Source of the DNA: Palsa-295 sp963785585 | GTDB lineage: Bacteria; Acidobacteriota; Terriglobia; Acidiferrales; UBA7541 | Assembly: GCA_963785585.1 (NCBI GenBank) | Contig: CAWAVW010000004.1 | Span: forward strand, 310,001 to 374,000 | DNA length: 64,000 nt | Reading direction: 5' to 3' | In this document: in pieces, positions 17,551 through 25,988 of the stretch | Layout of the letters: the number at the start of each line of letters is the position of its first letter | Position numbering within the stretch: position 1 is the first letter of the stretch | Notes under the pieces: model-generated | Databases searched by the model: none | Told to the model about the DNA's origin: nothing | What the model saw: only the letters and a program-made list of their open reading frames with translations | Program-made: the position numbers and the translations under genes

Positions 17551-18480
17551 ATGAAGACTCGAGGCGTGAAGTCGGTTTTCCTGGCATTGCTATTGAGCGT
17601 GGCCGTTGTCGCGGCCGGCTGCGCGGGCAGTGGGATGCGTACGGACGAGTCCGCGAAGCAGCAGGCGCCAAAGCCGACACTCGTCTTCATGACCGATTTC
17701 GGCACGGCTAACGACGCTGTGGCGATCTGCCGCGCCGTCATTCTAGGAATCGTTCCCGACGTTCGCATCATGGATATCACGCACCAGGTGACACCGTACT
17801 CCATTGAGGAGGCCTCGCGATTTCTTGCCGGCGTGACGCCCTACTACCCCGCGGGAACCGTTTTTCTGGTGGTGGTCGATCCCGGTGTAGGCACGTCGCG
17901 GAAAGCGGTGATCGTCAAATCGAAGAAAGGCCAGTACTTCGTTCTTCCGGACAATGGAATCATCACGCCGGTTGCGGATCGCGACGGAGTAGAGGGTGTT
18001 CGCGAAATCACGAACACGGGTTGGATGATTGGTGACAAAGTGTCGTCCACGTTTCACGGCCGCGATATTTTTTCACCTGCGGCGGCGCACCTTGTGGCTG
18101 GATCGGACTGGACGATGGCCGGACCAGCCGTCACGGATCTCGTTCGCCTCAGCCCATCCGTTGCCACCCTGAACGACAAGGGGATCACGGGGCACGGAAT
18201 CGGATTGGATGATCCTTTCGGAAGTCTGATCACCGATATCAAGGGCGATGACTTCAGAGGACTTGGGTACGTTTTCGGCGATAAGGTCGCCGTGACGATC
18301 GATAACAAGAAGTATTCGTTCCCGTTCCAAAAGACGTTCATGGAAGTACCGGTGGGCGACCCGCTTCTCTATGTGGATTCTCGCGGGCGCATTGCAATCG
18401 CGGTGAACCAGGGTGACTTTTCCAAGGTGTTCAAAGTCACGCCCCCGGCGTCCGTGTTCATTCCTCACAAAGGCAAATAG
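17551..18480 (+). CDS. SAM hydroxide adenosyltransferase-family protein with a lipoprotein signal
   Basis: This 309-residue protein belongs to the SAM-dependent halogenase/hydroxide adenosyltransferase family (formerly DUF62), which cleaves S-adenosylmethionine to adenosine and methionine. The hydrolase triad is present: Asp110 and Arg117 in DPGVGTSR, and His169 in FHGRD, matching the family spacing. TDFGTANDAV and LPDNGII are also typical. It begins with a lipoprotein signal whose lipobox VAAGC puts Cys24 at the mature N-terminus, so it should be exported and lipidated. That is odd, because SAM is cytoplasmic. The ATG follows GGGGAG. Confidence 0.88.
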   Translation: MKTRGVKSVFLALLLSVAVVAAGCAGSGMRTDESAKQQAPKPTLVFMTDFGTANDAVAICRAVILGIVPDVRIMDITHQVTPYSIEEASRFLAGVTPYYPAGTVFLVVVDPGVGTSRKAVIVKSKKGQYFVLPDNGIITPVADRDGVEGVREITNTGWMIGDKVSSTFHGRDIFSPAAAHLVAGSDWTMAGPAVTDLVRLSPSVATLNDKGITGHGIGLDDPFGSLITDIKGDDFRGLGYVFGDKVAVTIDNKKYSFPFQKTFMEVPVGDPLLYVDSRGRIAIAVNQGDFSKVFKVTPPASVFIPHKGK

Positions 18481-18650
18481 TAAAAGCGGGGCTTCCGCAA
18501 CTTGTTGTACCTCCACCATCCGCTTGTCTGATCCGTCGAAAACGCCGCCATGGGCTGCTAAGTCCCATTCCGCGGCTCGCCAATGTGCTATAGGGGTACG
18601 TTGGTACTATTGCCGCACCCGACGCCCACCTTTGAAAATTCAGACGTAGA

Positions 18651-18681
18651 GATAGCAAACAAAGCCGGATAGCGGCTATCT
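18651..18681 (+). promoter_or_regulatory. Palindrome/hairpin just before the TonB-like gene
   Basis: GATAGC-G-GCTATC (18668-18680) is a perfect palindrome, and AGATAGC (18651-18657) can pair alternatively with GCTATCT (18675-18681). The site lies 10-40 bases upstream of either possible start of the next gene, so it could be an operator or a translation-controlling hairpin. Confidence 0.35.
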
Positions 18682-18721
18682 GAAAGATTTCTTGGGGGAC
18701 GGCGTTTTGCCGTTGTGCACG

Positions 18722-20749
18722 ATGGCGCCATTGATCAAAGACGCTGTAGAAGTCGCGAATCCCGCCGCAGACACCGCCGTTTCGAAGCCCAGCGCTCCCG
18801 CCGCGAAAACGACGGCGAGTAGCGGCTTGCGCGCCGATGCCGTATCGCTCGAAGTGCCGGTGCGCGTCTATGGATCGCGCGTCACTCAGGTCGCCGGCCA
18901 GTCGGAAGCGACGAGCGAGCCGTTTGAAGAACAAACCACCACGATGATCGTGTTTCCGCAGGGTTGCGTGCTGCGGATGTCGACCACGGTGAGTATCGGC
19001 CAGATGCTGGTGGTCACGAACTCCAAATCGAAGCAGGACGCGATTTGCCGCGTGGTGAAAGTCCGCACGTTTTCGAACACCCAGGGTTATGTGGAGGTCG
19101 AATTTACGACCGCACAATCGGGCTACTGGCCGTCGAGTTCTGGCGCTGGGGCACCAGCCGCCGCAACCCCAGTTGTGAAGTCGCCAGCAGTCGCGGCACC
19201 CGTCACTGCCTCGCCTAAGCCAGCCTTGCAAGCCAAGCCGGCAGAAGCTCCGAAACCAGTGGCCGTAAAACCGCCGGTTATCGATCCGAAACCGACGCCG
19301 GTTGTCGCGGCACCCGTCGCACAGACTCCTGTGGCGATTCCCGCCGCGCCCGTGAAACCGGCGGCACCTGTGGCCGTCGCGCCGGTTGTTGCTCCGCCCG
19401 CCGCAGCGGTTACCGCAGCTCCACCAATTTCTGCGCCGGCTCCATCCTCTGACGATGACGAATTGAACGAAATTCTGAATCGGCTGATCGAACCAACACC
19501 GGCTCCCGTAATTCCAGATCCGGTCGCGGCGCAGCAACAAACCGCTCCTGCAGCTGAAAAGAAGGTGCCGCTCAGCGTCGCGTTGCAGTCTCCATTGCCA
19601 GCGGTCGATTTTCCCGCCGTACCGCCGCCTGCGCCGGAACCGTCGCTGACCATCAGCGAGCTGCGGGGCGATGCGCTGCCGGACACAGTCAATCATTCCG
19701 CTGCGACCGCAAGTGATGACGAGCTACCGGTCTCCGGCTCGAGCGCATCGGCAGCAGCTTCAGAAACTCCCCGGCGCGCATTTGGAAGCTTTTCGGGCGG
19801 ACAGAGTCTGACGGGCGGCACGTTGCTCTCAACGCAGCCGTTGGCTTCGACGTCGGAATCAGAATCGCCAGCTTCGCTCGATGCGCAACGCGAATCGAGA
19901 GTCTCCGTCGGCGGGGACTACGCGGAAGCTCCGAAACAGAATCCCTTCACGTTGATTGCCGCCTGCGTGGCCGTCCTGTTCCTTGCCGCGGCGGCCGGAG
20001 TCTTCTACTACCGTGCGAACACCGGAAACGGGCCCGCAACGGTGGTGTCACCGGCGACTTCAACCGCAAGTACAAACGATGCGGAGCCTACGGACGTGAC
20101 GTCCGAACAAACCGCGCTACGCAACAGCACAGCGGGCGTCAGCTCGGGGGCCACGCAGCCCGCCGTTGTTTTGCCGGCTACGGCAGCGCCGGCGAACGCA
20201 CAACCAAGTCCAATGGATTCGAGCAATGCTGCGTCGGCCGCTCGCGCCAATGCGATTGCAAAGCAGGCTCAAGCGAAAGCTCTCGCCGGAATTGTGGACG
20301 CAACTTCGAACGCTCATCCCTTGACGGCACAGCGAGCGGAATCCGCGGAGGTTGGTTCGGCTCCGAGCGTTGACGCCGGTTCAGCGGGGGTCGGTTCCTT
20401 GTCGGGAATCGTTTCAGGCAACGATGGCTCGTCCCTGAAGGCTCCGGAGATTCGTCCCGAAGGGCCGATTCGTGTAGGCGGGAACGTGAAGGAACCGCGT
20501 TTGCTTTCGAGCGTGATGCCCAACTATCCGCTCGCCGCCAAAGAGGCAGGCATCCAAGGGGATGTGGTCGTCCAGGCGACGATCGACCAGCGCGGAAACG
20601 TGGCGGATATGAAAGTGGTGTCGGGTCCGATCATGCTGCGCCAGCCGGCGCTGGATGCGTTACGGCGATGGAAGTACTCACCGACGATGTTGAACGGCTC
20701 GGCAATTTCGCTACAGATGCTGGTGACGATTAAGTTCAGCCGGCCTTAG
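18722..20749 (+). CDS. TonB-family protein with an N-terminal PilZ-like domain
   Basis: This protein has 675 residues from ATG 18722 (TTG 18692 would add ten). Residues ~20-130 form a beta-rich domain (QTTTMIVFPQGCVLRM, DAICRVVKVRTFSN) resembling PilZ-type barrels but without the RxxxR motif. A long Ala/Pro/Thr-rich linker runs to ~400, then one transmembrane helix (TLIAACVAVLFLAAAAGVFYY), more linker and a C-terminal TonB domain (PNYPLAAKEAGIQGDVVVQATI ... LRRWKYSPTMLNG). The N-terminal domain would be cytosolic and the TonB domain periplasmic. It may connect an internal signal to outer-membrane transport. A terminator follows. Confidence 0.82.
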   Translation: MAPLIKDAVEVANPAADTAVSKPSAPAAKTTASSGLRADAVSLEVPVRVYGSRVTQVAGQSEATSEPFEEQTTTMIVFPQGCVLRMSTTVSIGQMLVVTNSKSKQDAICRVVKVRTFSNTQGYVEVEFTTAQSGYWPSSSGAGAPAAATPVVKSPAVAAPVTASPKPALQAKPAEAPKPVAVKPPVIDPKPTPVVAAPVAQTPVAIPAAPVKPAAPVAVAPVVAPPAAAVTAAPPISAPAPSSDDDELNEILNRLIEPTPAPVIPDPVAAQQQTAPAAEKKVPLSVALQSPLPAVDFPAVPPPAPEPSLTISELRGDALPDTVNHSAATASDDELPVSGSSASAAASETPRRAFGSFSGGQSLTGGTLLSTQPLASTSESESPASLDAQRESRVSVGGDYAEAPKQNPFTLIAACVAVLFLAAAAGVFYYRANTGNGPATVVSPATSTASTNDAEPTDVTSEQTALRNSTAGVSSGATQPAVVLPATAAPANAQPSPMDSSNAASAARANAIAKQAQAKALAGIVDATSNAHPLTAQRAESAEVGSAPSVDAGSAGVGSLSGIVSGNDGSSLKAPEIRPEGPIRVGGNVKEPRLLSSVMPNYPLAAKEAGIQGDVVVQATIDQRGNVADMKVVSGPIMLRQPALDALRRWKYSPTMLNGSAISLQMLVTIKFSRP

Positions 20750-20784
20750 GGCGAGATGTGCGTTTTCCATATTTCCGAATTCAA

Positions 20785-20819
20785 CAACAGCGCGGGCGCT
20801 CCCCGCGCTGTTGCTTTTT
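20785..20819 (+). terminator. Rho-independent terminator after the TonB-like gene
   Basis: A perfect 12-bp stem (CAACAGCGCGGG / CCCGCGCTGTTG) with a 5-base loop is followed by CTTTTTC. Confidence 0.92.
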
Positions 20820-20882
20820 CTGCTCGTCTGCATCCAATATAGAGCCCGGCTTCCATGACGATTCGTTTTTTGAGGTGTAAAC

Positions 20883-22082
20883 ATGCGTGACGCAGTAATT
20901 GTCAGTTCGGTTCGGACAGCGGTTGGAAAGGCCCCGAAAGGTTCGCTGCGCGCGACGCGGCCCGACGATTTGGCGGCAACGGCGATCAAGGATGCAGTGG
21001 CCCGCGCCAAAGGGCTTGACCCGAAAGAAATCGACGACGTGGTGATCGGCTGCGCCACTCCGGAAGCGGAGCAAGGGATGAATGTGGCGCGAATCGCGTC
21101 TTTGCGCGCCGGTCTGCCGGTGACAGCTTCGGCGATGACGATCAACCGGTTTTGTTCGTCGGGGCTGCAGGCGATTGCGATTGCCGCCGAAAGCATCATG
21201 GCAGGCCATAGCGAAGTGGCCGTCGGCGGCGGGACAGAATCTATGAGCATGATTCCGATGGGCGGCAACAAGGTCGCTCCGAACCCGTGGCTTGCCGATA
21301 ACTATCCGGACGCGTATCTGAATATGGGATTGACTGCCGAGAATTTGGCGAAGAAATACGGCATTACGCGCGAGCAAGCGGACGAATTCGCGTTCGCGAG
21401 CCATCAGAAGGCGATTGCCGCGATCGCCGCTGGAAAATTCAAAGACGAAATCGTGCCCGTCGAAGTGAGCTATTCGTATTTCGAAGCCGGCGCCAACGGT
21501 TCGAGCGGTGCAAAGCCGAAGGCCGTAATGACCGTATTTGACACGGATGAAGGTCCCCGTTCGGACACTTCCGTGGAAATTTTGGGAAAGCTCAAGCCCG
21601 CGTTTCACGCGCGCGGCGTGGTCACAGCAGGGAACAGCTCGCAGACCAGCGACGGAGCCGCGGCGGCGGTGGTGATGAGTTCCGACAAGGCTCGTTCACT
21701 GGGATTAAAAACGATGGCGCGGCTGATCGCGTTTGCGGTTGCGGGTTGCCCACCCGAAGAGATGGGAATTGGACCTGTGTTCGCGATTCCCAAGGCCCTG
21801 AAGATCGCGGGCCTGACGCTCGATCAAATCGATGTAATCGAGTTGAACGAAGCGTTCGCGGCTCAGGCCCTCAGCGTAATCAAAGTGGCCGGGCTCGATC
21901 CGAGTCGCATCAACGTGAACGGCGGCGCGCTCGCTCTGGGCCATCCGCTGGGTTGCACCGGTGCCAAGTTGACGGCGACGATTCTGCGGGAACTCGAACG
22001 CCGCAACGCTCGATATGGTCTGGTAACGATGTGCGTAGGCGGGGGAATGGGCGCCGCGGGAATTTTCGAGCGCGCCGCCTGA
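20883..22082 (+). CDS. fadA: Acetyl-CoA C-acyltransferase (thiolase, FadA-type)
   Basis: This 399-residue type II thiolase makes the last step of beta-oxidation, cleaving 3-ketoacyl-CoA to acetyl-CoA and a shortened acyl-CoA. The three active-site parts are visible: the nucleophilic Cys in NRFCSSGLQA (~91), the His in ALGHPLGCTGAKL and the second Cys in CVGGGMGAAGIFE. Length is typical. GAGG precedes the ATG by about 7 bases. An acyl-CoA dehydrogenase gene follows 126 bases downstream, so the two probably form a unit. The degradative role is inferred from that neighbour and the fadN-like gene. Confidence 0.92.
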   Translation: MRDAVIVSSVRTAVGKAPKGSLRATRPDDLAATAIKDAVARAKGLDPKEIDDVVIGCATPEAEQGMNVARIASLRAGLPVTASAMTINRFCSSGLQAIAIAAESIMAGHSEVAVGGGTESMSMIPMGGNKVAPNPWLADNYPDAYLNMGLTAENLAKKYGITREQADEFAFASHQKAIAAIAAGKFKDEIVPVEVSYSYFEAGANGSSGAKPKAVMTVFDTDEGPRSDTSVEILGKLKPAFHARGVVTAGNSSQTSDGAAAAVVMSSDKARSLGLKTMARLIAFAVAGCPPEEMGIGPVFAIPKALKIAGLTLDQIDVIELNEAFAAQALSVIKVAGLDPSRINVNGGALALGHPLGCTGAKLTATILRELERRNARYGLVTMCVGGGMGAAGIFERAA

Positions 22083-22208
22083 GTGCGTTCCGGAGTTCCG
22101 TGCGGTTTTTGAAGCGACGGCCGCTCGCCGCCAGAATTTATACCGTTGTGCTGCGCGACTGCTAGAGAGAGAATCACCCGATATAAGCATTTCTACGGAG
22201 GCGTTTCG

Positions 22209-24008
22209 ATGGCATCCCCCACAGTTTCGCAAAGCCTGAACCGCGGCGGTTCTTTCCTGATTAACTCGACGGCGCCCGAGGATGTTTTCACTCCCGCCGA
22301 TTTGACCGACGACCAACGCCTGATCGGCCAAACAGCCGAAGAGTTCGTGCAGAAGGAGATCACGCCGTTTATTCCCGAGCTCGAAGCCCATAAGGACGAA
22401 AAGCTGATGGGCCAGATGCTGAAGAAGGCGGGAGAGATCGGGCTGCTCGGCGGCGGAATTCCCGAGGAATATGGCGGCTCAGGGCTCGACAAAGTTTCTG
22501 CGACGATTCTGGCGGAGAAACTGGCTGGTTATGGATCGTTCGCAGTATCGCACGGCGGACACGCCGGAATTGGCACGGTGCCCATCGTTTACTTCGGCAC
22601 GGAAGAGCAAAAGAAAAAATATTTGCCGAAGATCGCCTCGGGCGAATTGCTTTCCTGTTATTGCCTGTCGGAACCGCAGGCGGGTTCGGATTCGCTCGCG
22701 GCGTTGACGCGCGCGGTGCTTTCGCCGGACGGTAAAAGCTGGATCTTGAATGGGCAGAAGATGTGGATCACCAATGGCGGATTCGCCGACGTGTACGTAG
22801 TGTTCGCGAAAATCGATGGGGAGAAATTTTCGAGCTTTATCGTGGAGCGCGGCACGCCGGGATTTTCAGCAGGCGCCGAAGAAAAAAAGATGGGCATCAA
22901 GGGTAGCTCCACGACGCCGATCTTTTTTGAGAATGCGCACATCCCTAAGGAAAATCTGCTGCACGAACCGGGACGCGGGCACGTGGTGGCGTTCAACACT
23001 CTGAATGCCGGGCGTTTTTCGCTGGGTGCCTATTGCATCGGCGGAGCGAAGAAAGTGCTCGAAGCGTCGTCAAAATACTCGAAGGAACGGAAGGCCTTCG
23101 GCAAAACGCTCAGCGATTTCGGAATGATTAAGACCAAGCTGGGCGAAATGGCCATTCAAATCTTCGCCATTGAATCGATGGTGTATCGCTCGGCGGGAAT
23201 GATTGAAGCCGCGGTTTCCAATCCCACGCCGGGCGTGAGCAAGACGCAGCAGGCGATGCAAGTGCTTGAGGAATACGCGATCGAGAGCTCGATCAGCAAA
23301 GTAAGCGGCAGCGAGATGGTGGACTACGTGGTGGACGAAGGCGTCCAGATTTTTGGCGGCTACGGATTCCACGAGGATTATCCGGTCGCTCGCGCCTATC
23401 GCGACAGCCGCGTAAATCGAATTTTCGAGGGCACCAACGAAATCAATCGCATGCTCATCGTGCAAATGCTGATGAAGCGCGCGATGTCCGGCGCCGTGCC
23501 GATCATTCCGGCGGCGATGAAGCTCGCCGACGAAGTGCTTGCCGGGCCATCGTTTGAAGAGGCTCCGACCGGACACATGGCCGAGGAAGAAAAGTCGCTG
23601 GAACAAGCCAAGAAGATCTTCCTGCTGGCGGCGGGCACCGTGGTGCAGAAATTCCGCGACAAGATGGCCGAAGAACAGGAAATCGTTGGCGCGCTTGCGA
23701 ACATCGTGATGGACGTGTACGGAATGGAGTCAACCCTGCGGCGGGCGCAAAAGACCTACGCCAAGCGCGGAGAAGCCGCGAGTGCGATGGTGGATGCGGC
23801 CCGCTCCTACATTTACGATGCGATGGACCGGGTGGAAAAGGAAGCACGCACGGCGCTAATCGCTACTGCAGATGGCGACACGCTGACGACGCAACTGGCG
23901 GTTCTTCGCCGGTTCGCCAAGCATTCACCGATCGACACAATCGCGTTGCGGCGTCGCGTTGCGGATGCAGTGCTGGCGCAGGACCGCTATCCATTCGAAG
24001 GCCGCTAG
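22209..24008 (+). CDS. Acyl-CoA dehydrogenase with C-terminal extension (FadE-type)
   Basis: This 599-residue flavoenzyme introduces the first double bond into acyl-CoA. The family motifs are clear: CYCLSEPQAGSD and WILNGQKMWITNG for FAD and substrate binding, RKAFGKTLSDFGM, and IFEGTNEINRMLI with the likely catalytic Glu. About 170 residues after the core form an extra helical domain, as in very-long-chain-type bacterial enzymes. The ATG at 22209 is chosen because ACGGAGG lies 7 bases upstream; the frame is open a further 63 bases. A strong terminator follows. Confidence 0.92.
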   Translation: MASPTVSQSLNRGGSFLINSTAPEDVFTPADLTDDQRLIGQTAEEFVQKEITPFIPELEAHKDEKLMGQMLKKAGEIGLLGGGIPEEYGGSGLDKVSATILAEKLAGYGSFAVSHGGHAGIGTVPIVYFGTEEQKKKYLPKIASGELLSCYCLSEPQAGSDSLAALTRAVLSPDGKSWILNGQKMWITNGGFADVYVVFAKIDGEKFSSFIVERGTPGFSAGAEEKKMGIKGSSTTPIFFENAHIPKENLLHEPGRGHVVAFNTLNAGRFSLGAYCIGGAKKVLEASSKYSKERKAFGKTLSDFGMIKTKLGEMAIQIFAIESMVYRSAGMIEAAVSNPTPGVSKTQQAMQVLEEYAIESSISKVSGSEMVDYVVDEGVQIFGGYGFHEDYPVARAYRDSRVNRIFEGTNEINRMLIVQMLMKRAMSGAVPIIPAAMKLADEVLAGPSFEEAPTGHMAEEEKSLEQAKKIFLLAAGTVVQKFRDKMAEEQEIVGALANIVMDVYGMESTLRRAQKTYAKRGEAASAMVDAARSYIYDAMDRVEKEARTALIATADGDTLTTQLAVLRRFAKHSPIDTIALRRRVADAVLAQDRYPFEGR

Positions 24009-24034
24009 GCCAAATTCTCGGCATCGAAGTTCGC

Positions 24035-24070
24035 ACGGCGCAACTGAAATCCGTTGCGCCGTTTTTTTTT
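24035..24070 (+). terminator. Rho-independent terminator after the acyl-CoA dehydrogenase
   Basis: A perfect 10-bp stem (ACGGCGCAAC / GTTGCGCCGT) with an 8-base loop is followed by eight T. Confidence 0.95.
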
Positions 24071-24351
24071 GCCGCGCGAATTTTGCAGTTTCAACCAGGA
24101 ACGGTTAAACGAATCTTCGCCACTCGAGAAAATTTCCCAAGAGTCTTTCTAAAACGACGAAAAACGTCGCCAGAAAGTGGCGGCGCTCGACGGTATTTCG
24201 GCTCCCGAAGCTTGCCCAGAGCGGGAAATGGGTTTCCCGTTTAAGATTAGGATTCCACAGGGCACATTTACTCCCCTTTGTTTTCAATTGGTTACACGTG
24301 GTGCGTTTGGAGGGCACCGTGCATCCAATGGAAATGAAGTGAGTGAGGGCA
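24071..24351 (+). other. Intergenic stretch with three successive hairpins
   Basis: No gene is evident. Hairpins can form at 24155-24169 (CGACG/CGTCG, loop AAAAA), 24222-24239 (CGGGAAA/TTTCCCG, loop TGGG, then GTTTAAG) and 24300-24318 (GGTGC/GCACC). They precede the small membrane-protein gene and may be a structured leader or an unannotated small RNA. Confidence 0.35.
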
Positions 24352-24693
24352 ATGAATAAGAACTTAGAGATGTTGAAGGCCAGTTGGAACACAGTGAGCG
24401 AAAAGGCGAAGGTCCGGAAAGGAATGTTGTCAATCCTGGCGGTCTTCTTCGTCGTTCAGATTTATTTCGTGCGGGAGTTGCTCGCCGCCGAATTGCTTTT
24501 CGGAATGGGATTCGCGGTATTATTCGCGATTGGGATGATTTTCTATCTCGTCGGAACGCTCGGCGAACGAGGACTCGATTGGGCTGAAACAGGTGTCCGC
24601 GTGGTTGCGACCACCGCGCGCCGTGGCTACGCGAGCTTCGAAGAGGTCACGCGTAAAACGATTCGCGATCCGCGCTCCGAGTCCGCGCAATAA
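24352..24693 (+). CDS. Small membrane protein of unknown function
   Basis: This 113-residue protein has two hydrophobic helices (MLSILAVFFVVQIYFV and LLFGMGFAVLFAIGMIFYLVG) and a basic cytosolic tail ending in Ser/Arg-rich residues. I recognise no family. The start is uncertain: ATG 24352 lacks a well-spaced ribosome-binding site, and GTG 24343 is an alternative. It stands alone between two terminators, so it is probably a single-gene unit. Confidence 0.65.
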   Translation: MNKNLEMLKASWNTVSEKAKVRKGMLSILAVFFVVQIYFVRELLAAELLFGMGFAVLFAIGMIFYLVGTLGERGLDWAETGVRVVATTARRGYASFEEVTRKTIRDPRSESAQ

Positions 24694-24724
24694 CTTGTCG
24701 TAATCTCATCGGATCCTTACATAC

Positions 24725-24767
24725 GGCCGCAAGCGCGATCTAAATTCAGCGCTTGCGGCCTTTTTTT
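24725..24767 (+). terminator. Rho-independent terminator after the small membrane protein
   Basis: A perfect 12-bp stem (GGCCGCAAGCGC / GCGCTTGCGGCC) with a 12-base loop is followed by seven T. Confidence 0.95.
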
Positions 24768-24955
24768 GTGCGGTTGTACCTCTCTTCTTGCACTGCCTCC
24801 TTCTTCGCATTTGACCCTCATTCCCCAGTCCTACGCGCTTTCCCGACCCATGGACTCGCATCACCGGCCCGAGGCCTCGTTTCGAAACGAACAGGCGAAC
24901 AGAGTGGCAGGGAATGGCTGCTTCAGGTAAAATACGAAGGCTTGCGGAGAACGAA

Positions 24956-25939
24956 GTGACGCTCACAAACATTCACAACACGAATCATGGGGCCAAAACC
25001 TTGGTCCGCGTGCGGCCGCGTGGATTTTGCGCCGGCGTGGTTCGGGCGGTCGATATCGTCGAGTTGGCCCTCGAAGCCTACGGTAACCCCGTGTATGTTC
25101 ATCACGAGATTGTGCATAACCGATACGTCGTGGACCAGCTCCGCCGCCGGGGCGCGATCTTCGTTGAAACGATCGAGGAAGTTCCGGAAGGCGCGGTACT
25201 GGTCTTCAGCGCGCACGGCGTGCCGCCACGTGTCCGCGTGGAAGCACAACAACGCAATCTCAAGGTCGTTGACGCGACCTGCCCGCTCGTGACCAAGGTC
25301 CATTTGGAAGCCTTGAAGTTCGCGCGGGAGGGCCGCACTCTGATTTTGATCGGCCATCGCGACCATCAGGAAATCGTTGGCACGTCGGGCGAAGCCCCCG
25401 ATCAAACGATCATCGTCGGCAGCGTCGAGGAAGTGGATCAGTTGGACGTTCCCGATCCCAACCGCCTGGCGTTCCTGACGCAGACCACGCTGTCCCTGTA
25501 TGACACGCAGGAAATCGTGGCTCGATTGCGCCAGCGTTTCCCCGCGATTGTCGGACCCGCGTCGGATGATATTTGCTACGCCACGCAAAACCGCCAGGAA
25601 GCCGTGGAAGCGCTGACGCGCGAAGTCGAACTGATTCTCGTGGTCGGTTCGGCGAATAGCTCGAATTCCAACCGATTGGTGGAAGTGGCCAAGCGAGCCG
25701 GTGTTGCGTCTCGGCTGATTGAAGACGCGAACGATATCGATTCTTCCTGGCTCGAGGGCGTGACGATTCTGGGCCTGACGGCCGGCGCTTCCGCACCCGA
25801 AATTTTGGTCGAGCAAGTGAGCCAGAGGCTATCGAGCTTTGGTTTTACGAATCATCGCGATCTGGATCTGATTCGCGAGGACGTGAGATTCACGTTGCCT
25901 CCGGAGCTTGCGGCACGTCAGCGGCCGGTGGCCCGTTAA
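24956..25939 (+). CDS. ispH: 4-hydroxy-3-methylbut-2-enyl diphosphate reductase (IspH)
   Basis: This [4Fe-4S] enzyme performs the last step of the non-mevalonate isoprenoid pathway, forming IPP and DMAPP. The three cluster cysteines are visible at about residues 25 (GFCAG), 109 (DATCPL) and 207 (DDICYATQNRQ), and the substrate-binding SANSSNSNRL motif is present. GTG at 24956 is preferred because GCGGAG lies 6 bases before it. ATG at 24914 would add 14 residues but has no well-placed ribosome-binding site. Length fits the family (~310-330). Confidence 0.93.
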   Translation: MTLTNIHNTNHGAKTLVRVRPRGFCAGVVRAVDIVELALEAYGNPVYVHHEIVHNRYVVDQLRRRGAIFVETIEEVPEGAVLVFSAHGVPPRVRVEAQQRNLKVVDATCPLVTKVHLEALKFAREGRTLILIGHRDHQEIVGTSGEAPDQTIIVGSVEEVDQLDVPDPNRLAFLTQTTLSLYDTQEIVARLRQRFPAIVGPASDDICYATQNRQEAVEALTREVELILVVGSANSSNSNRLVEVAKRAGVASRLIEDANDIDSSWLEGVTILGLTAGASAPEILVEQVSQRLSSFGFTNHRDLDLIREDVRFTLPPELAARQRPVAR

Positions 25940-25988
25940 CGCGATGCGCGTTGCGGCGCAACACCACGAAACGCGAAGGAGTTTTTGA

